From the NCBI GenBank assembly GCA_946406115.1, contig OX291542.1:24253321-24317320 (forward strand): a DNA stretch of 64,000 bases. Reading direction: 5' to 3'. Shown here one piece after another: positions 56,401 to 64,000 of the stretch; positions within the stretch are counted from its first letter, which is position 1, and each line of letters starts with the position of its first letter. The translations under genes were made by a program, and so were the position numbers. Below the pieces are notes generated by a model. That model saw nothing but the letters and a program-made list of their open reading frames with translations. It searched no databases and was not told the DNA's origin. The stretch comes from Apoda limacodes. Its lineage: Eukaryota; Arthropoda; Insecta; Lepidoptera; Limacodidae.

Positions 56401-59400
56401 GCAGATCTTGAAAATGGGAACAATATCGTGTTGACACCATAGAAAGCGATAGTTCTGTCATCCGTAGTCCAAGCGGATTTTGTGCAATATGTCCTAGACG
56501 TAAAAATAGAAGGTCAATAAAACCATGTACTTCGTGCAAGCAATTACTTTGCACCGAACATGTAAAATACATGTGTTCAGTATGTTTCGAGAGGCACATT
56601 AGTGTAGATTTAATGGATGAATAACACTTTTTAGTTTTTGTTATGTAACAGTTTTTATTGTGATTTTTATGAAACTTGCCAAAAAATTTAATTTATACTA
56701 GGTTGTTTTGTTATTTGCGTTAGAAGTTGCTATTATGTTTAATAGTTTTGATTAAAATACTTGTTTTCTTACTTACTAAACCTTGTGTTATTTATTTAAA
56801 AACATTATAAGCCAAAAAATATAGAAACACTAAAAATATGAACATTTATGATAGTGTGAGCAATTTGCTCGCGCGCGCCTACTCGTGTAAGAAAATTAGG
56901 CGCGCCTTCTCACGGGTTAAAACAAAAAATTTTAAGAGTCGGTTACTTTTCTTTTTCAATAAAATAACAAATCGATACACACAACGCCATCTATTGATAT
57001 GAATGTTAATCATTTCTGTTTTTTTTCGGATAAGACCCTGTGCTTATGACTAGTTTTACAATTTCTATGAAGCACATTTTTGAAATATGCTCTGTATGAA
57101 GAGTAATTAAAAAAATACTAAGTGCCGGCGCTAGTACCGGGCACCTTAAATAAACAAGATTGGAACAGAAAAGACAGTCTAAAATAAAAGATTGGATTAG
57201 ATTGGATGGATTGGATTATGTGAGAAAGATTATATTTCGCGATTCATCCTGAGGGTGGCCTATGTCAGGCAGTGAAAGACAATTGTGATTTAAGGAAACA
57301 CATAAGCATCTCAGCTCTTTTAGGGTAACAAGATGGCTAGCTTGGCCTATATAAGCAGTTTTTTCTCATTGGATTTTTCTTTAGCTTAGGATTGCTGATA
57401 TTGATACAATTATAATTTTGCAAAAGAGACCAGTACGGCCAATGTATAATTTGGGACCTTTAATTTTCTTCGAGTTCTATTTAAGAATGTTAGCACCTTA
57501 AATAAACAAGATTGGAACAAACAAGACAGTCTAAAATAAAAGATTGGATGGATTGGATCTAATAATGGACTTAAGTGGGTCGTACATGATTATGTGAGAA
57601 AGATTATATTTCGCGATTCATCCTGAGGGCGGCTTATATCATGCAGTGAAAGACAGTTGTGATTTAAGGACACACATAAGCATCTCAGCTCTTTTAGGGG
57701 AACTAGATGGGTAGCTTGGCCTATATTAGCAGTTTTTCTCATTGGATTTTGCTTTAGCTTAGGATTGCTGATATTGATACAATTATAATTTTGCAAAAGA
57801 GAGCAGTACGGCCAATGTATAATTTGGGACCTTTTATTTCATTCGAGATCTATTTAAGAATAATTTACACTTGTATAATGAAGATGTCCTTTTTTATTTA
57901 TTTAGTAAACATAGTGACTGACAGGAAGCCAGAATGTCGTCATTGAATTGGTTTTATTATGTCCACTGTTTTAAAATTTTATGTGTGCTATCATAGAAAG
58001 AAGCTTACCTAGATGCCCGGCCGGAACTATCACTATCAGTGGAGGCAAGCGGCCGACGGGACGCCCTTGACGTATTAGCAGCTAAACTGTCATCTAAAAA
58101 GAATAAAAACGCTTAAGTTGAAGGTTCACTAGAATACCCAGGGTTTTAAACATCCTAGTAGGAGTTAATAAAGGGTAGATGACACGTTTAAAATGATATT
58201 CTATTTGACATAGACCAAGGACGTATATTTTTGCACTCTTCTGGGTTGTTAACCCAGAGGTTCATGGATTGTAACTACGCTCTGCTATCAAATCGGTGGT
58301 GGCCTAGAGGGCTAGGCGTCTATCTCGCATTCTGAAGAGCGGGCTTCAAGCCCTAGCGTGTATAATACAATACATTTCTTAAGTGCATTATTTTTCTCAC
58401 ACCACTGGCTAAATTCGATCGCGGAAAAAAAGACTGCATCGAAAAGACGTATGTGAAATCCGCACTGGTTCCGCATGATGGACTGTGAACCAAATCGTCC
58501 TCGCCCAAGGTGAGGATAGGCCATTGCCCTTACAAGGGATATGCAGCAGGGCTAGTAACAATATTATCACTCTATGAGCACTTACTTTTAGAAGAAAGTT
58601 GCCTTCTCTTGAGAGTTCTCCTTTCATGCGGTTCAGTCTTGATAGGCGGCGTGGTTCTGTTTTTGGACTGGGATCGAGGTTTAACCACGATCTTCTCCAC
58701 AACCGCAGACGTAGCGGGAGAACTTCTATCTTTTTCTTTTTCTTTCTCAATTCTGACAAATAATGTAAAAATATTTACAGAGTTAACTAGGCATTAGTTA
58801 ACAGCTATAAGTTTTACTAACGTAACTTATATACAGCGCCTCATAGCAAAATTTAGCAATAATGTTCTGAACTTGCTGATTACATAATTTAAGTTTATCG
58901 TGCGTCATAGTTAAATAGAACAAAATATATTTTATGTAGTTATTTTAGCTGTATGTAGTCCATTTGTTAAACTTGTACACTATACAATTAAATCAGGTTG
59001 AAAAAAAGTTACAAATTTTCATTACAAAATTATAAAAGTAAATGTATCTTTTGATACACAATCCTGGAATATTTTGTGTATGCGTAAAATAAATATTACT
59101 ATTCATTGACTCAGGGGAGCTATGGTCAAGAACTAATTGTATTAATAAAACGTAGCTAAGTAAGCTATAGAGAAATGTTTCAAGTCTTTAAAGTTAATTG
59201 AACCTTACTTAGGCGTGACGACAGCAAGCGGCTGATTGTCTGCACTATCTTCTTCATCGCTTGGTCGGACTTTTTTCTCCACTTTGTCTTCTTTCTCGCT
59301 CTTGTCACTTTTATCTGTTTCACTCTTATCAGAATCCTTTACGCGCTGCAAGTTTATTTACTTTTAGGAGATATTTATGGACATATGATTATTATAATGT

Positions 59401-62400
59401 TTAGGCAACGACTGTAGCATACAATATTATTTAAATGTAGCCAAACCTCCAATGCCGATGTGGTAGATTATACAAAAAGTGAAAAAAAAGGGAATTTTAT
59501 TCGGGGGACTAAGTTGGATCCCGAGAGCAGCGAGGGATTCTAGAGTAGAATTCTGAGCGAATTTAACAATTGCTCGAAATTCAGAATGTTTTTATTCACT
59601 CAGTGAGTAAAAGTGAGTTTTATTCACTGTTATCGATGAATAAGATGCCCTTTTTCGAATGGCAATGGTAAAAAAACAATTATCACAGTCTCTCAAATAC
59701 CTCAATAAATGTCTTAAAAAAATTTAAACACAGGCCTTTGCCACATACCCACAGGGGTTTGATAGAATTTATAAAAATCCTTTGATTTTCGAATTGTGAG
59801 AGCAACAAAGAGAACGCATCTATGTTGAAAGGTGTAGAAATTTAGTCTTCGAACTGTTTCATCATAGAGTGACCTGATAGTGATACACCAAAGCTAGACC
59901 TTTTTATTCATAAATGTTATATAGGACAAGGACGACTGCAATAACAAGTAGGGGAGTTTATAAGGGTTCCTTCCTAAGAAATAAATATCAGTTAGCCTAA
60001 AGGTCAAAGTTATACAATTATCGACTCAATAAACTTGATAAATAGATTAGCTATAATTCGAAGTTTTCTAGACGCAAATTGTTGCTTGTGATTTATTTAG
60101 ACATACCGGTCCAATGGCAGGCGTGTTAGTGGGCGTAGAGGACGCGGATGCGGATGAGGAAGCGGGCGGTAGTTTGTCGCGATCGCGGATTAGCGAGCGC
60201 CCAGCGGGCGGTGTACGTGCGCCTCGGGGGTGCGCCACCAAAGTTACACCCAGCTTGCGGTAGAAGTCTTCGAAACTATGGAGGAACCTGAACAAACATT
60301 GAACATTCACACATTTCACACACAGACATTGAAAAAATATTTGAATTACTTAACACAGATAGCAAACCTTAGTAAAATAAAAAAAAACCTACTTATTGCG
60401 GAGCGTGCTTCGTACAAAAATAATAAATATATCTGGACAAGCGCCATCTGCTACTTAAATTAGTATTATATATATTAATAGTCCGAAATTGAACATTCCT
60501 TGTACTATAGATGACAGAACAATTGATACAAACACTTCTACCCATTTTTTTTTTGTGTTATTCTGTGAACTCAATATCTAAAAAACTGTGATTAGTCTTA
60601 TTTAAAAAAGAACCACTAGATAAAATATAGTTCAATCTTTTTCGACATAATGCCTATTTCATATTTCGAGCCTAAATCATAGTTTTCTTGATATCGAGTT
60701 GAGCAAAAAAAGACAACTAAGAAAATATAGGATGTGTAATTTTTTTTGTATAAATATACATATTATACATAGAAAACACTCAGACTCAAGACAAACACAA
60801 ATATTTGTTTCATTTCATCACATTAATATTTGTTCTGTGCTGTGATTGAACCTATTCTTCTTCGGTTTAGGTGGTATTCGCTACTCCTAACTGAGCCACT
60901 TACAACGCACATTATCTGCAACAATATCTTATACTGCTAATCATTGTGTGTATTGTATACAGGACGCGCTATGTAGATAATTCAAATTATTTATTACTAT
61001 GAAAAAGACGGACCCGTGTGTGCTTGTTTCGATGTGTATCGATTTTATCAATATCTAAAAAAAAATAAACAAGGCACACCCTGTACTGTGATGGGTTATC
61101 GTGAATTGTCAGATAGCTGCATAATTTTAGATTTTTTAGCATACCATGAGAACGCTTACTATCTGGAATGAGCTTCCTTGTCGAGGCTGTCCCTTGGAAC
61201 TATTGTATGGGTTCCACAAGAAAAGAAAAGCATTTTTAAAGAGTCTGCTACACGCAAGTAATTCCCCCTGGGTATACAAGTATCCATACGTACGCAGTAT
61301 ACTTGATTGCCATCTTAGTTTGTATAAAAAAATCTTACTTCTTATATGCCTGCTTGCATAGATTCGTAATGTTGTTGGTGACAGGATGGAAACCCATCTT
61401 GTCTGCAATTGTCTTCCATTGATTTTGATTCGTTACTCTGTTGTAACCTCCTAATTTTTGCACCACCTACAACAAATATCAATAAAAAAAAAAACATTTT
61501 AAATTGAGATTAAGTCCTATAATGTATCTTGAACGTTATTTTATGGAACTTAGCAAGACTGTACACCAGTATAAGATAATCTTATGATAACAATCTTAAA
61601 ATATTCTAAAAACTAACAATTGATTGTTCCGTAATCTTTAGTGGTCATTTACCTTTTTATAATAAACTATAAATACGCTTCACTGACCTCATTATAAAAA
61701 ACTACAGAATTAAAAAAAAAATCTTTTCATATGCAACTTACCCTAAACAATCTGTACAGATCAATATCTCGGTTGGCAATTGTAGGGTTTCGATTGAGCG
61801 GAGTGCCGCGGTCGTCCATGAACTTGTACAGTTGTGCCACGAAGTGATCCTTCTCTTCGCGCGGCTCGTCATCAGAACTCTGCACATTTATTTTACAAAA
61901 TACAAATTCAAAAAGATAAATAAACCTACTAAGTAAGCAAATAAAAACTATATTACATTGCACTAAGGAAAAAATATCGAAAACGATATTTGTCTCAGTT
62001 GTAGTCGACCCCACTGCACAGGCCTCGCCTAAGAGAAAGATGACAAGGGACTAAATGCATCATGCTAGCCTAATGGCTTTTGGGCCTGCGTTTCAAGTTT
62101 TACACACAGGAATTTTTTATTTACTTACATCGTCTGAGGTATTTCTAGGTTCGTTAAAGAGTGCATCGCGGTCCCAATGAGGTGGAAGCACACCGTTGTT
62201 TAGATATTGCAGCGCGGCCTCCACTCCGGCCCATTCCTGCGGCGCACTGCCTTTGCGAAACTCGCGAGCTTCTTTCTTTGGTACTGTATAGCTAATGAGT
62301 GAAAAAAAAATGAGATTATATAATTAGACTGACTACTAATATGTACTAAAATGTAAAAAATATGGTGATGTAACATTGAGGTCAATATGATCCTTTGTGC

Positions 62401-63618
62401 GTCAGTGAATTAGGATCTGCCTGCTGAACCAAGGCGTGTAGGGTTGATTCCCACACAAGGTCAACATTTATGTGATGAACATTCCTGTGTGTCTTGAGTC
62501 TGGGAGTTTCCTATATATAGTATGTATGAAATAACAAAAAAAAACCAGACAACAGGTAGAAATTGATTGTATATATTTGTATCTGTTGTCTCCATATCCA
62601 TAGTCCTATCCTATTCATAGTATGTTATCCATATAACAAGCCTGGCTTAGTTTGGGCCAGTCGGCGCTATGTGATTTGTCCAAAAATATTATACTCCACC
62701 CGCGCTGATTTCGTTTATCGGTGTGAGATTCCAACGACAACTCCTTGATTATAGTAAAGCAGTTTAATATAGCAGTAATTTATTATAGCAATTTCATTGT
62801 GCTGTTATTTTTCATGAAATTACTTTAATTTGATAATTTAGTTAGTGGGGAATGAAGCAAGTGTAAAAGATCCATTATTTTAGCCTTCTATTTTCTATTC
62901 CTATTTACAATACATCAACGAACTACAGCTATTTATTCAACCGTCACGAAATGAAAGTAATTTTAAAAACAACGCCGAAGTATAGCATGGTCGAAATAAT
63001 AAAAACTTTTTAACATATTAAAAAAAAAAAGGTGCACTGAAAAGGTAAAAATAATTACCTAATAATTACCACAAATCTGATCTGAATTACAGTTTGAAAT
63101 TGGTGTAATGCAAGTGAAGTGTGTTATAAGCTGTTAGGTTCATAGACACCATCTTATTTGTAGGAGCACATTACTAGATTCCCGCCACTTATAAAAACAC
63201 ACATCATATAAATACATGGTCTTTACAAAAGCAGATTATGCATATGTATGAACAACAATTCGATGCAGTTGTCAGTTTTATATTTGGAACATTTTGAAAC
63301 AGAAGTAGATGAGAAAAAGTTTTTTGATACATTTAGAGTTCTCTTATTAGTACTCTAAGGATCCAATTGTGTAACAACTTGACTAGTACTTACTATCTAC
63401 CATCTTTAAAAGATCGGACAAGGTAATCTTCCTTGACTTTGATCTGCACAGTCGGTGCGACGACGAGCGCGGGGAAGGCCGGCTGGTGCGGTCTCCGGCG
63501 CTCCGCCCCACCAGCCGCCTCTACCAGCACCACGCGGCCCACGTGCGGCTCCCGCTCTGCACTGTCCGCCTTTACGCGTCGACTGGTCGTTATCACTTCG
63601 CCTTCGCTTTCATCAGAC
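38405..63618 (-). CDS. Arid4: ARID4/RBBP1 homologue (hat-trick), 5' partial, 21 exons
   Basis: A chromatin protein; vertebrate ARID4A/B act with SIN3-HDAC corepressors in the nucleus. Exons from 5' to 3' are 63394-63618, 62129-62291, 61742-61879, 61339-61466, 60107-60287, 59209-59345, 58586-58752, 58009-58093, 52745-52861, 51814-51919, 49392-49538, 46796-46838, 46578-46673, 44648-46502, 43840-44024, 43491-43670, 42340-42517, 40077-40180, 39118-39240, 38815-38955 and 38405-38472. Phases carry through all junctions, giving about 1521 residues. Domains are an RBB1NT/PWWP-like segment (PALVVAPTVQIKVKEDYLVR), ARID (about residues 137-230), chromo-barrel (about 463-525), a long acidic disordered middle and a C-terminal coiled coil (RIN...DRRRKKLRRKERE). 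The N-terminal Tudor exons lie beyond 63.6 kb. The last exon is tentative. Confidence 0.88.
38473..39117. other. Arid4 introns 19-20
   Basis: Short AT-rich introns 38473-38814 and 38956-39117 around the coiled-coil exon. Nothing else is recognised. Confidence 0.5.
39420..39905. repeat. Foldback repeat with GAACCGATTTGCATGAAA arms
   Basis: The left arm at about 39437-39475 and right arm at about 39850-39890 are inverted copies (GAACCGATTTGCATGAAA and AATTTTGGAAT, with few differences). The interior contains CCACCCCCAGGGTGGGTG. It is a non-coding MITE-like element in Arid4 intron 18. Confidence 0.7.
40740..42166 (+). mobile_element. Second CR1/jockey-like LINE copy, truncated and broken
   Basis: Closely similar to 36123-37601 of the better copy. 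It begins at GAATGTGCACACGGTGCCC and ends GTGGTATAAAAACAAAAAAA near 42150-42166. The RT is interrupted by stops and shifts; the remaining pieces include DINAGVPQGSMRSP near 41140 and YQLGPFDSVQRRAVRIVDD near 41680. The catalytic box is disrupted (a CYADD codon run at 41231 shifts frame). It sits in Arid4 intron 17, antisense to the gene. Confidence 0.85.
42518..43490. other. Arid4 intron 16
   Basis: Holds the 42766-42890 foldback repeat. A 133-codon + strand open frame at 42601 spans that repeat and has no family features. The rest is AT-rich. Confidence 0.45.
42766..42890. repeat. Short foldback repeat, 21-bp perfect arms
   Basis: AGTGCAACAAACTTTTCTGA at 42766 is repeated inverted at 42870-42890, extending imperfectly outward. 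The loop (CAGTCGCCATATTGAA, then GACACTAGCGACCA) resembles 28965-29015. This suggests a small non-autonomous element family. Confidence 0.55.
44025..44647. other. Arid4 intron 14 with two divergent short open frames
   Basis: The GC-richer stretch 44440-44620 has an ATG on the - strand at 44449 (43 codons to a possible donor CAG|GTGTGT) and an ATG on the + strand at 44514 (36 codons plus, before GA|GTAAGT). They point away from each other across 65 bases. No matching downstream exons were found, so neither is called as a gene. Confidence 0.35.
44648..46838 (-). other. Arid4: Arid4 exons 12-14, including a 43-base exon and a 1.86-kb exon
   Basis: Exon 46796-46838 encodes only GSNTRRQMRPKRTE plus a split codon. 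Exon 46578-46673 is a Ser/Asp run (SDTDSDSDSDEDVKRPSKK). Exon 44648-46502 encodes about 618 residues of Pro/Glu/Ser/Lys-rich low-complexity protein that starts TPPRLKDAKSSDSSSSSKPR and ends SESSDSDDSDRR before GTCAGT. The open frames on the opposite strand of this exon are shadows. Confidence 0.85.
47030..47515 (+). repeat. Dispersed repeat ending CTCGCACTTGGCCGG
   Basis: Shares CTATGGGGTACTTCCTGTTG and AATCATGAAATTTGACA with copies at 3831-4320 and 5283-5390. Its right end (GAACCCTCAGTGGGCGAG...CGCACTTGGCCGGTTTTTTT) is a sequence I know from many lepidopteran repeats. Confidence 0.6.
48640..48775 (+). repeat. LINE 3' tail-like fragment
   Basis: CCCAAAGAAGAGATCGCTCA, then GCGATAAGACCGCC and CAATAAAGTATATTATTATT. 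This resembles the 3' end of lepidopteran non-LTR elements, with a poly(A)-like signal and short TATT tail. It is a fragment only. Confidence 0.5.
50120..50960 (+). pseudogene. Tc1/mariner-like transposase fossil
   Basis: In shifted frames, EIAAILKVPRSNVKYALKRY near 50180 looks like the N-terminal helix-turn-helix. KAGTFQAAYRVARLRLTHEH near 50545 looks like the linker region, and FVLIHDHARRYFGCCLNQYL near 50835 resembles the second catalytic Asp block (normally HDNA-PH). There are many stops and no clear terminal repeats. It lies in Arid4 intron 10. Confidence 0.5.
50961..51813. other. Arid4 intron 10, remaining part
   Basis: AT-rich intronic DNA between the Tc1-like fossil and exon 10. Nothing recognised. 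Confidence 0.4.
51920..52744. other. Arid4 intron 9
   Basis: AT-rich, 825 bases. No repeat or gene recognised. Confidence 0.45.
52931..53212 (+). repeat. tRNA-derived SINE
   Basis: An A-box-like TAGTTGGTGGTGTGG near 52942 and a B box GGTTCGATTCC at 52980-52990 form a pol III promoter head. A body with TTGTGTTTGTCTTGAGTGCG and an end with GGCCAGATGGCGCTGTGTGT and TGTCCAAAAAATATTTATTT follow. A diverged relative lies at 62390-62695. Confidence 0.8.
53213..55947. other. Arid4 intron 8, left part
   Basis: Holds decayed dispersed repeats. One near 54005-54130 has GGGTTCCATAGCCAAATGG and GTATGTCACAGCG. Another near 55290-55455 has AAATCGGTTCAGCC and GTCAAACTGAGAACCTCC. Both phrases are familiar from lepidopteran repeats. 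No gene recognised. Confidence 0.45.
56335..56442 (+). pseudogene. piggyBac-like transposase N-terminal remnant
   Basis: 35 codons starting MDDRMQAQIRSWLEEDSGDE, an acidic start typical of piggyBac-like transposases, then a stop at 56440 just after the deletion joint near 56425. Confidence 0.75.
56455..56624 (+). pseudogene. piggyBac-like transposase C-terminal Cys-rich domain remnant
   Basis: Readable as SGFCAICPRRKNRRSIKPC, TSCKQLLCTEH and MCSVCFERH, giving the C-X2-C, C-X2-C, C-X2-H, C-X2-C, H pattern of the cross-brace zinc domain. It ends in TAA at 56622. The frame differs from the N-terminal remnant. Confidence 0.8.
56921..58008. other. Arid4 intron 8, right part
   Basis: Contains the 350-bp tandem duplication at 57141-57862. 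Otherwise AT-rich with nothing recognised. Confidence 0.5.
57141..57862. repeat. Tandem duplication of about 350 bp
   Basis: The block starting GCACCTTAAATAAACAAGAT at 57141 recurs at 57493. Both copies continue through TGTGAGAAAGATTATATTTC, CACATAAGCATCTCAGCTCT and GCAAAAGAGA-CAGTACGGCC. The second copy has about 30 extra bases near 57558-57590. It is in Arid4 intron 8 and non-coding. Confidence 0.85.
58009..59345 (-). other. Arid4: Arid4 exons 6-8: charged linker
   Basis: Exon 59209-59345 is Lys/Asp/Ser-rich (DKSETDKSDKSEKEDKVEKK). Exon 58586-58752 is basic, with KPRSQSKNRTTPPIKTEP. Exon 58009-58093 is Ser-rich (STDSDSSGRASR). The donors are AA|GTAAGG, A|GTAAGT and AG|GTAAGC. A linker of this kind separates ARID and chromo-barrel in ARID4 proteins. 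Confidence 0.75.
58295..58560 (+). repeat. SINE-like repeat next to Arid4 exon 7
   Basis: GGTGGCCTAGAGGGCTAGGC, then GCGGGCTTCAAGCCCTAG, look like decayed A and B boxes. The end has GCCCAAGGTGAGGATAGGCC and a decayed GCCCAGCAGTGGGA-like phrase. It ends about 25 bases from the donor of exon 58586-58752, in antisense to the gene. Confidence 0.5.
58753..60106. other. Arid4 introns 5-6
   Basis: 58753-59208 and 59346-60106 flank exon 59209-59345. AT-rich, nothing recognised. Confidence 0.45.
60288..61338. other. Arid4 intron 4
   Basis: A piece near 60785-60905 reads in antisense like a decayed SINE (GACTCAAGACAAACACAAAT, with GTGATTGAACC as B-box complement). The rest is unassigned. Confidence 0.4.
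62390..62695 (+). repeat. Second tRNA-derived SINE, diverged
   Basis: A B-box-like GGTTGATTCCC lies near 62442. The body has TGTGTGTCTTGAGTCTGGGA, and the end has GGGCCAGTCGGCGCTATGTG and TGTCCAAAAATATT, matching the SINE at 52931-53212. It sits in Arid4 intron 1 just 5' of exon 62129-62291. Confidence 0.65.
62696..63393. other. Arid4 intron 1, right part
   Basis: AT-rich, nothing recognised. Confidence 0.45.
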
Positions 63619-64000
63619 CTGCGAAACCATTATGTATTGAAGCTATATAGTATCCATCTTAGGAGTTATACACCCCACTGCGAGTGCACAGGCCGTAGAA
63701 CACCACGCTGGCTAAGTAGGGCTTGGCAAACTAGTGGCCACTTGACTGTCAGAGTGTCCATAAGGCCTCTGACTTGGCTTAATGACTGCTGTCATAGTAC
63801 AAAAAGTCAGAACCACAAATTTTACGTGCCCCACGTTGAGAAATGGCCACGCCCGATGTTGCTTTTTTCGAATCGTTTCCGATAGACGAATATAACTGAG
63901 CTACGAGTTCCTCCGGATAAAATCAACGGGAAAAAAATTCGTTTCTTAATTCTACTTAGTAGAAATCTAACGTATATATACATATACAACAAATGTATGA
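63619..64000. other. Arid4 intron upstream of the first visible exon
   Basis: Follows the acceptor GGTTTCGCAG on the - strand. The Tudor-type N-terminal exons expected in ARID4 are not in the window. Nothing else is recognised. Confidence 0.5.

Larger units (their letters stand above)
55948..56916 (+). mobile_element. piggyBac-like element, internally deleted, TTAA-flanked
   Basis: 969 bases flanked by TTAA at 55944-55947 and 56917-56920. The ends are perfect 17-base inverted repeats starting CCCGTGAGAAGGCGCGC, fitting the CCC start and TTAA target of the superfamily. Inside are the transposase N-terminus and the C-terminal Cys-rich domain; the catalytic DDD core is missing. It is therefore non-autonomous. 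A motif GCAATTTGCTC with CGTGTAAG follows both near 56153-56182 and near 56861-56891. Confidence 0.9.
60107..63618 (-). other. Arid4: Arid4 exons 1-5: RBB1NT segment and ARID domain
   Basis: Exon 63394-63618 carries HVGRVVLVEA and PALVVAPTVQIKVKEDYLVR, aligning with the RBB1NT region of ARID4A. Exon 62129-62291 continues with YLNNGVLPPHWDRDALF. Exon 61742-61879 starts SSDDEPREEKDHFVAQLYKF and opens the ARID. Exon 61339-61466 holds VVQKLGGYNRVT and WKTIADKMGF. Exon 60107-60287 closes it with FLHSFEDFYRKLGV and then a Ser/Pro-rich linker. Together they make a complete ARID fold. Confidence 0.88.

Overview
The window is insect genomic DNA, most likely from a moth or butterfly. Host coding exons are short, separated by AT-rich introns, and outnumbered by transposon debris of kinds common in Lepidoptera: CR1/jockey-like and RTE-like LINEs, tRNA-derived SINEs, a piggyBac derivative, a Penelope-like element and a Maverick/Polinton. 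The order call rests on repeat style and could be wrong; the arthropod call is firmer.

Two convergent host genes frame the window. On the + strand, ten exons from 509 to 27030 join in a single frame (579 codons, 5' end outside the window) to give Prp39/PRPF39, the HAT-repeat U1 snRNP protein. On the - strand, twenty-one exons from 63618 down to 38405 join in a single frame (about 1521 residues, 5' end outside the window) to give an ARID4/RBBP1 homologue (Drosophila hat-trick). It has an RBB1NT/PWWP-like segment, an ARID domain, a chromo-barrel, a very long acidic exon and a C-terminal coiled coil. I placed exon edges by splice signals and checked that phases carry through. The two stop codons are 11.4 kb apart, and a near-complete CR1/jockey-like LINE sits between them.

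The highlight is a 12.9 kb Maverick/Polinton (10422-23344) inside the Prp39 intron between exons 8 and 9. It has about 1.29 kb terminal inverted repeats (TIRs). It encodes an adenain-like protease, a double jelly-roll major capsid protein, two small virion-type proteins, a penton-like minor capsid protein, a DDE integrase with chromodomain, a conserved unknown, a pX-like small protein, a packaging ATPase and a protein-primed family B DNA polymerase. All are on the - strand, and several neighbours share stop/start bases (TAATG, ATGA). Each TIR also carries the same spliced gene for a 155-residue protein of unknown function, with a TATA box and an intron, so the element holds two almost identical copies. 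The only clear lesion is a TAA in the integrase, immediately followed by ATG. A Penelope-like fragment abuts the right TIR.

The rest of the intronic and intergenic DNA holds an RTE-like LINE relic (5.4-7.2 kb), hairpin MITE candidates, a 69-bp in-frame tandem repeat, a second broken CR1/jockey-like LINE (40.7-42.2 kb), a Tc1/mariner fossil (50.1-50.95 kb), SINEs (52.9, 58.3, 62.4 kb), a TTAA-flanked internally deleted piggyBac-like element (55948-56916) and a 350-bp tandem duplication (57.1-57.9 kb).
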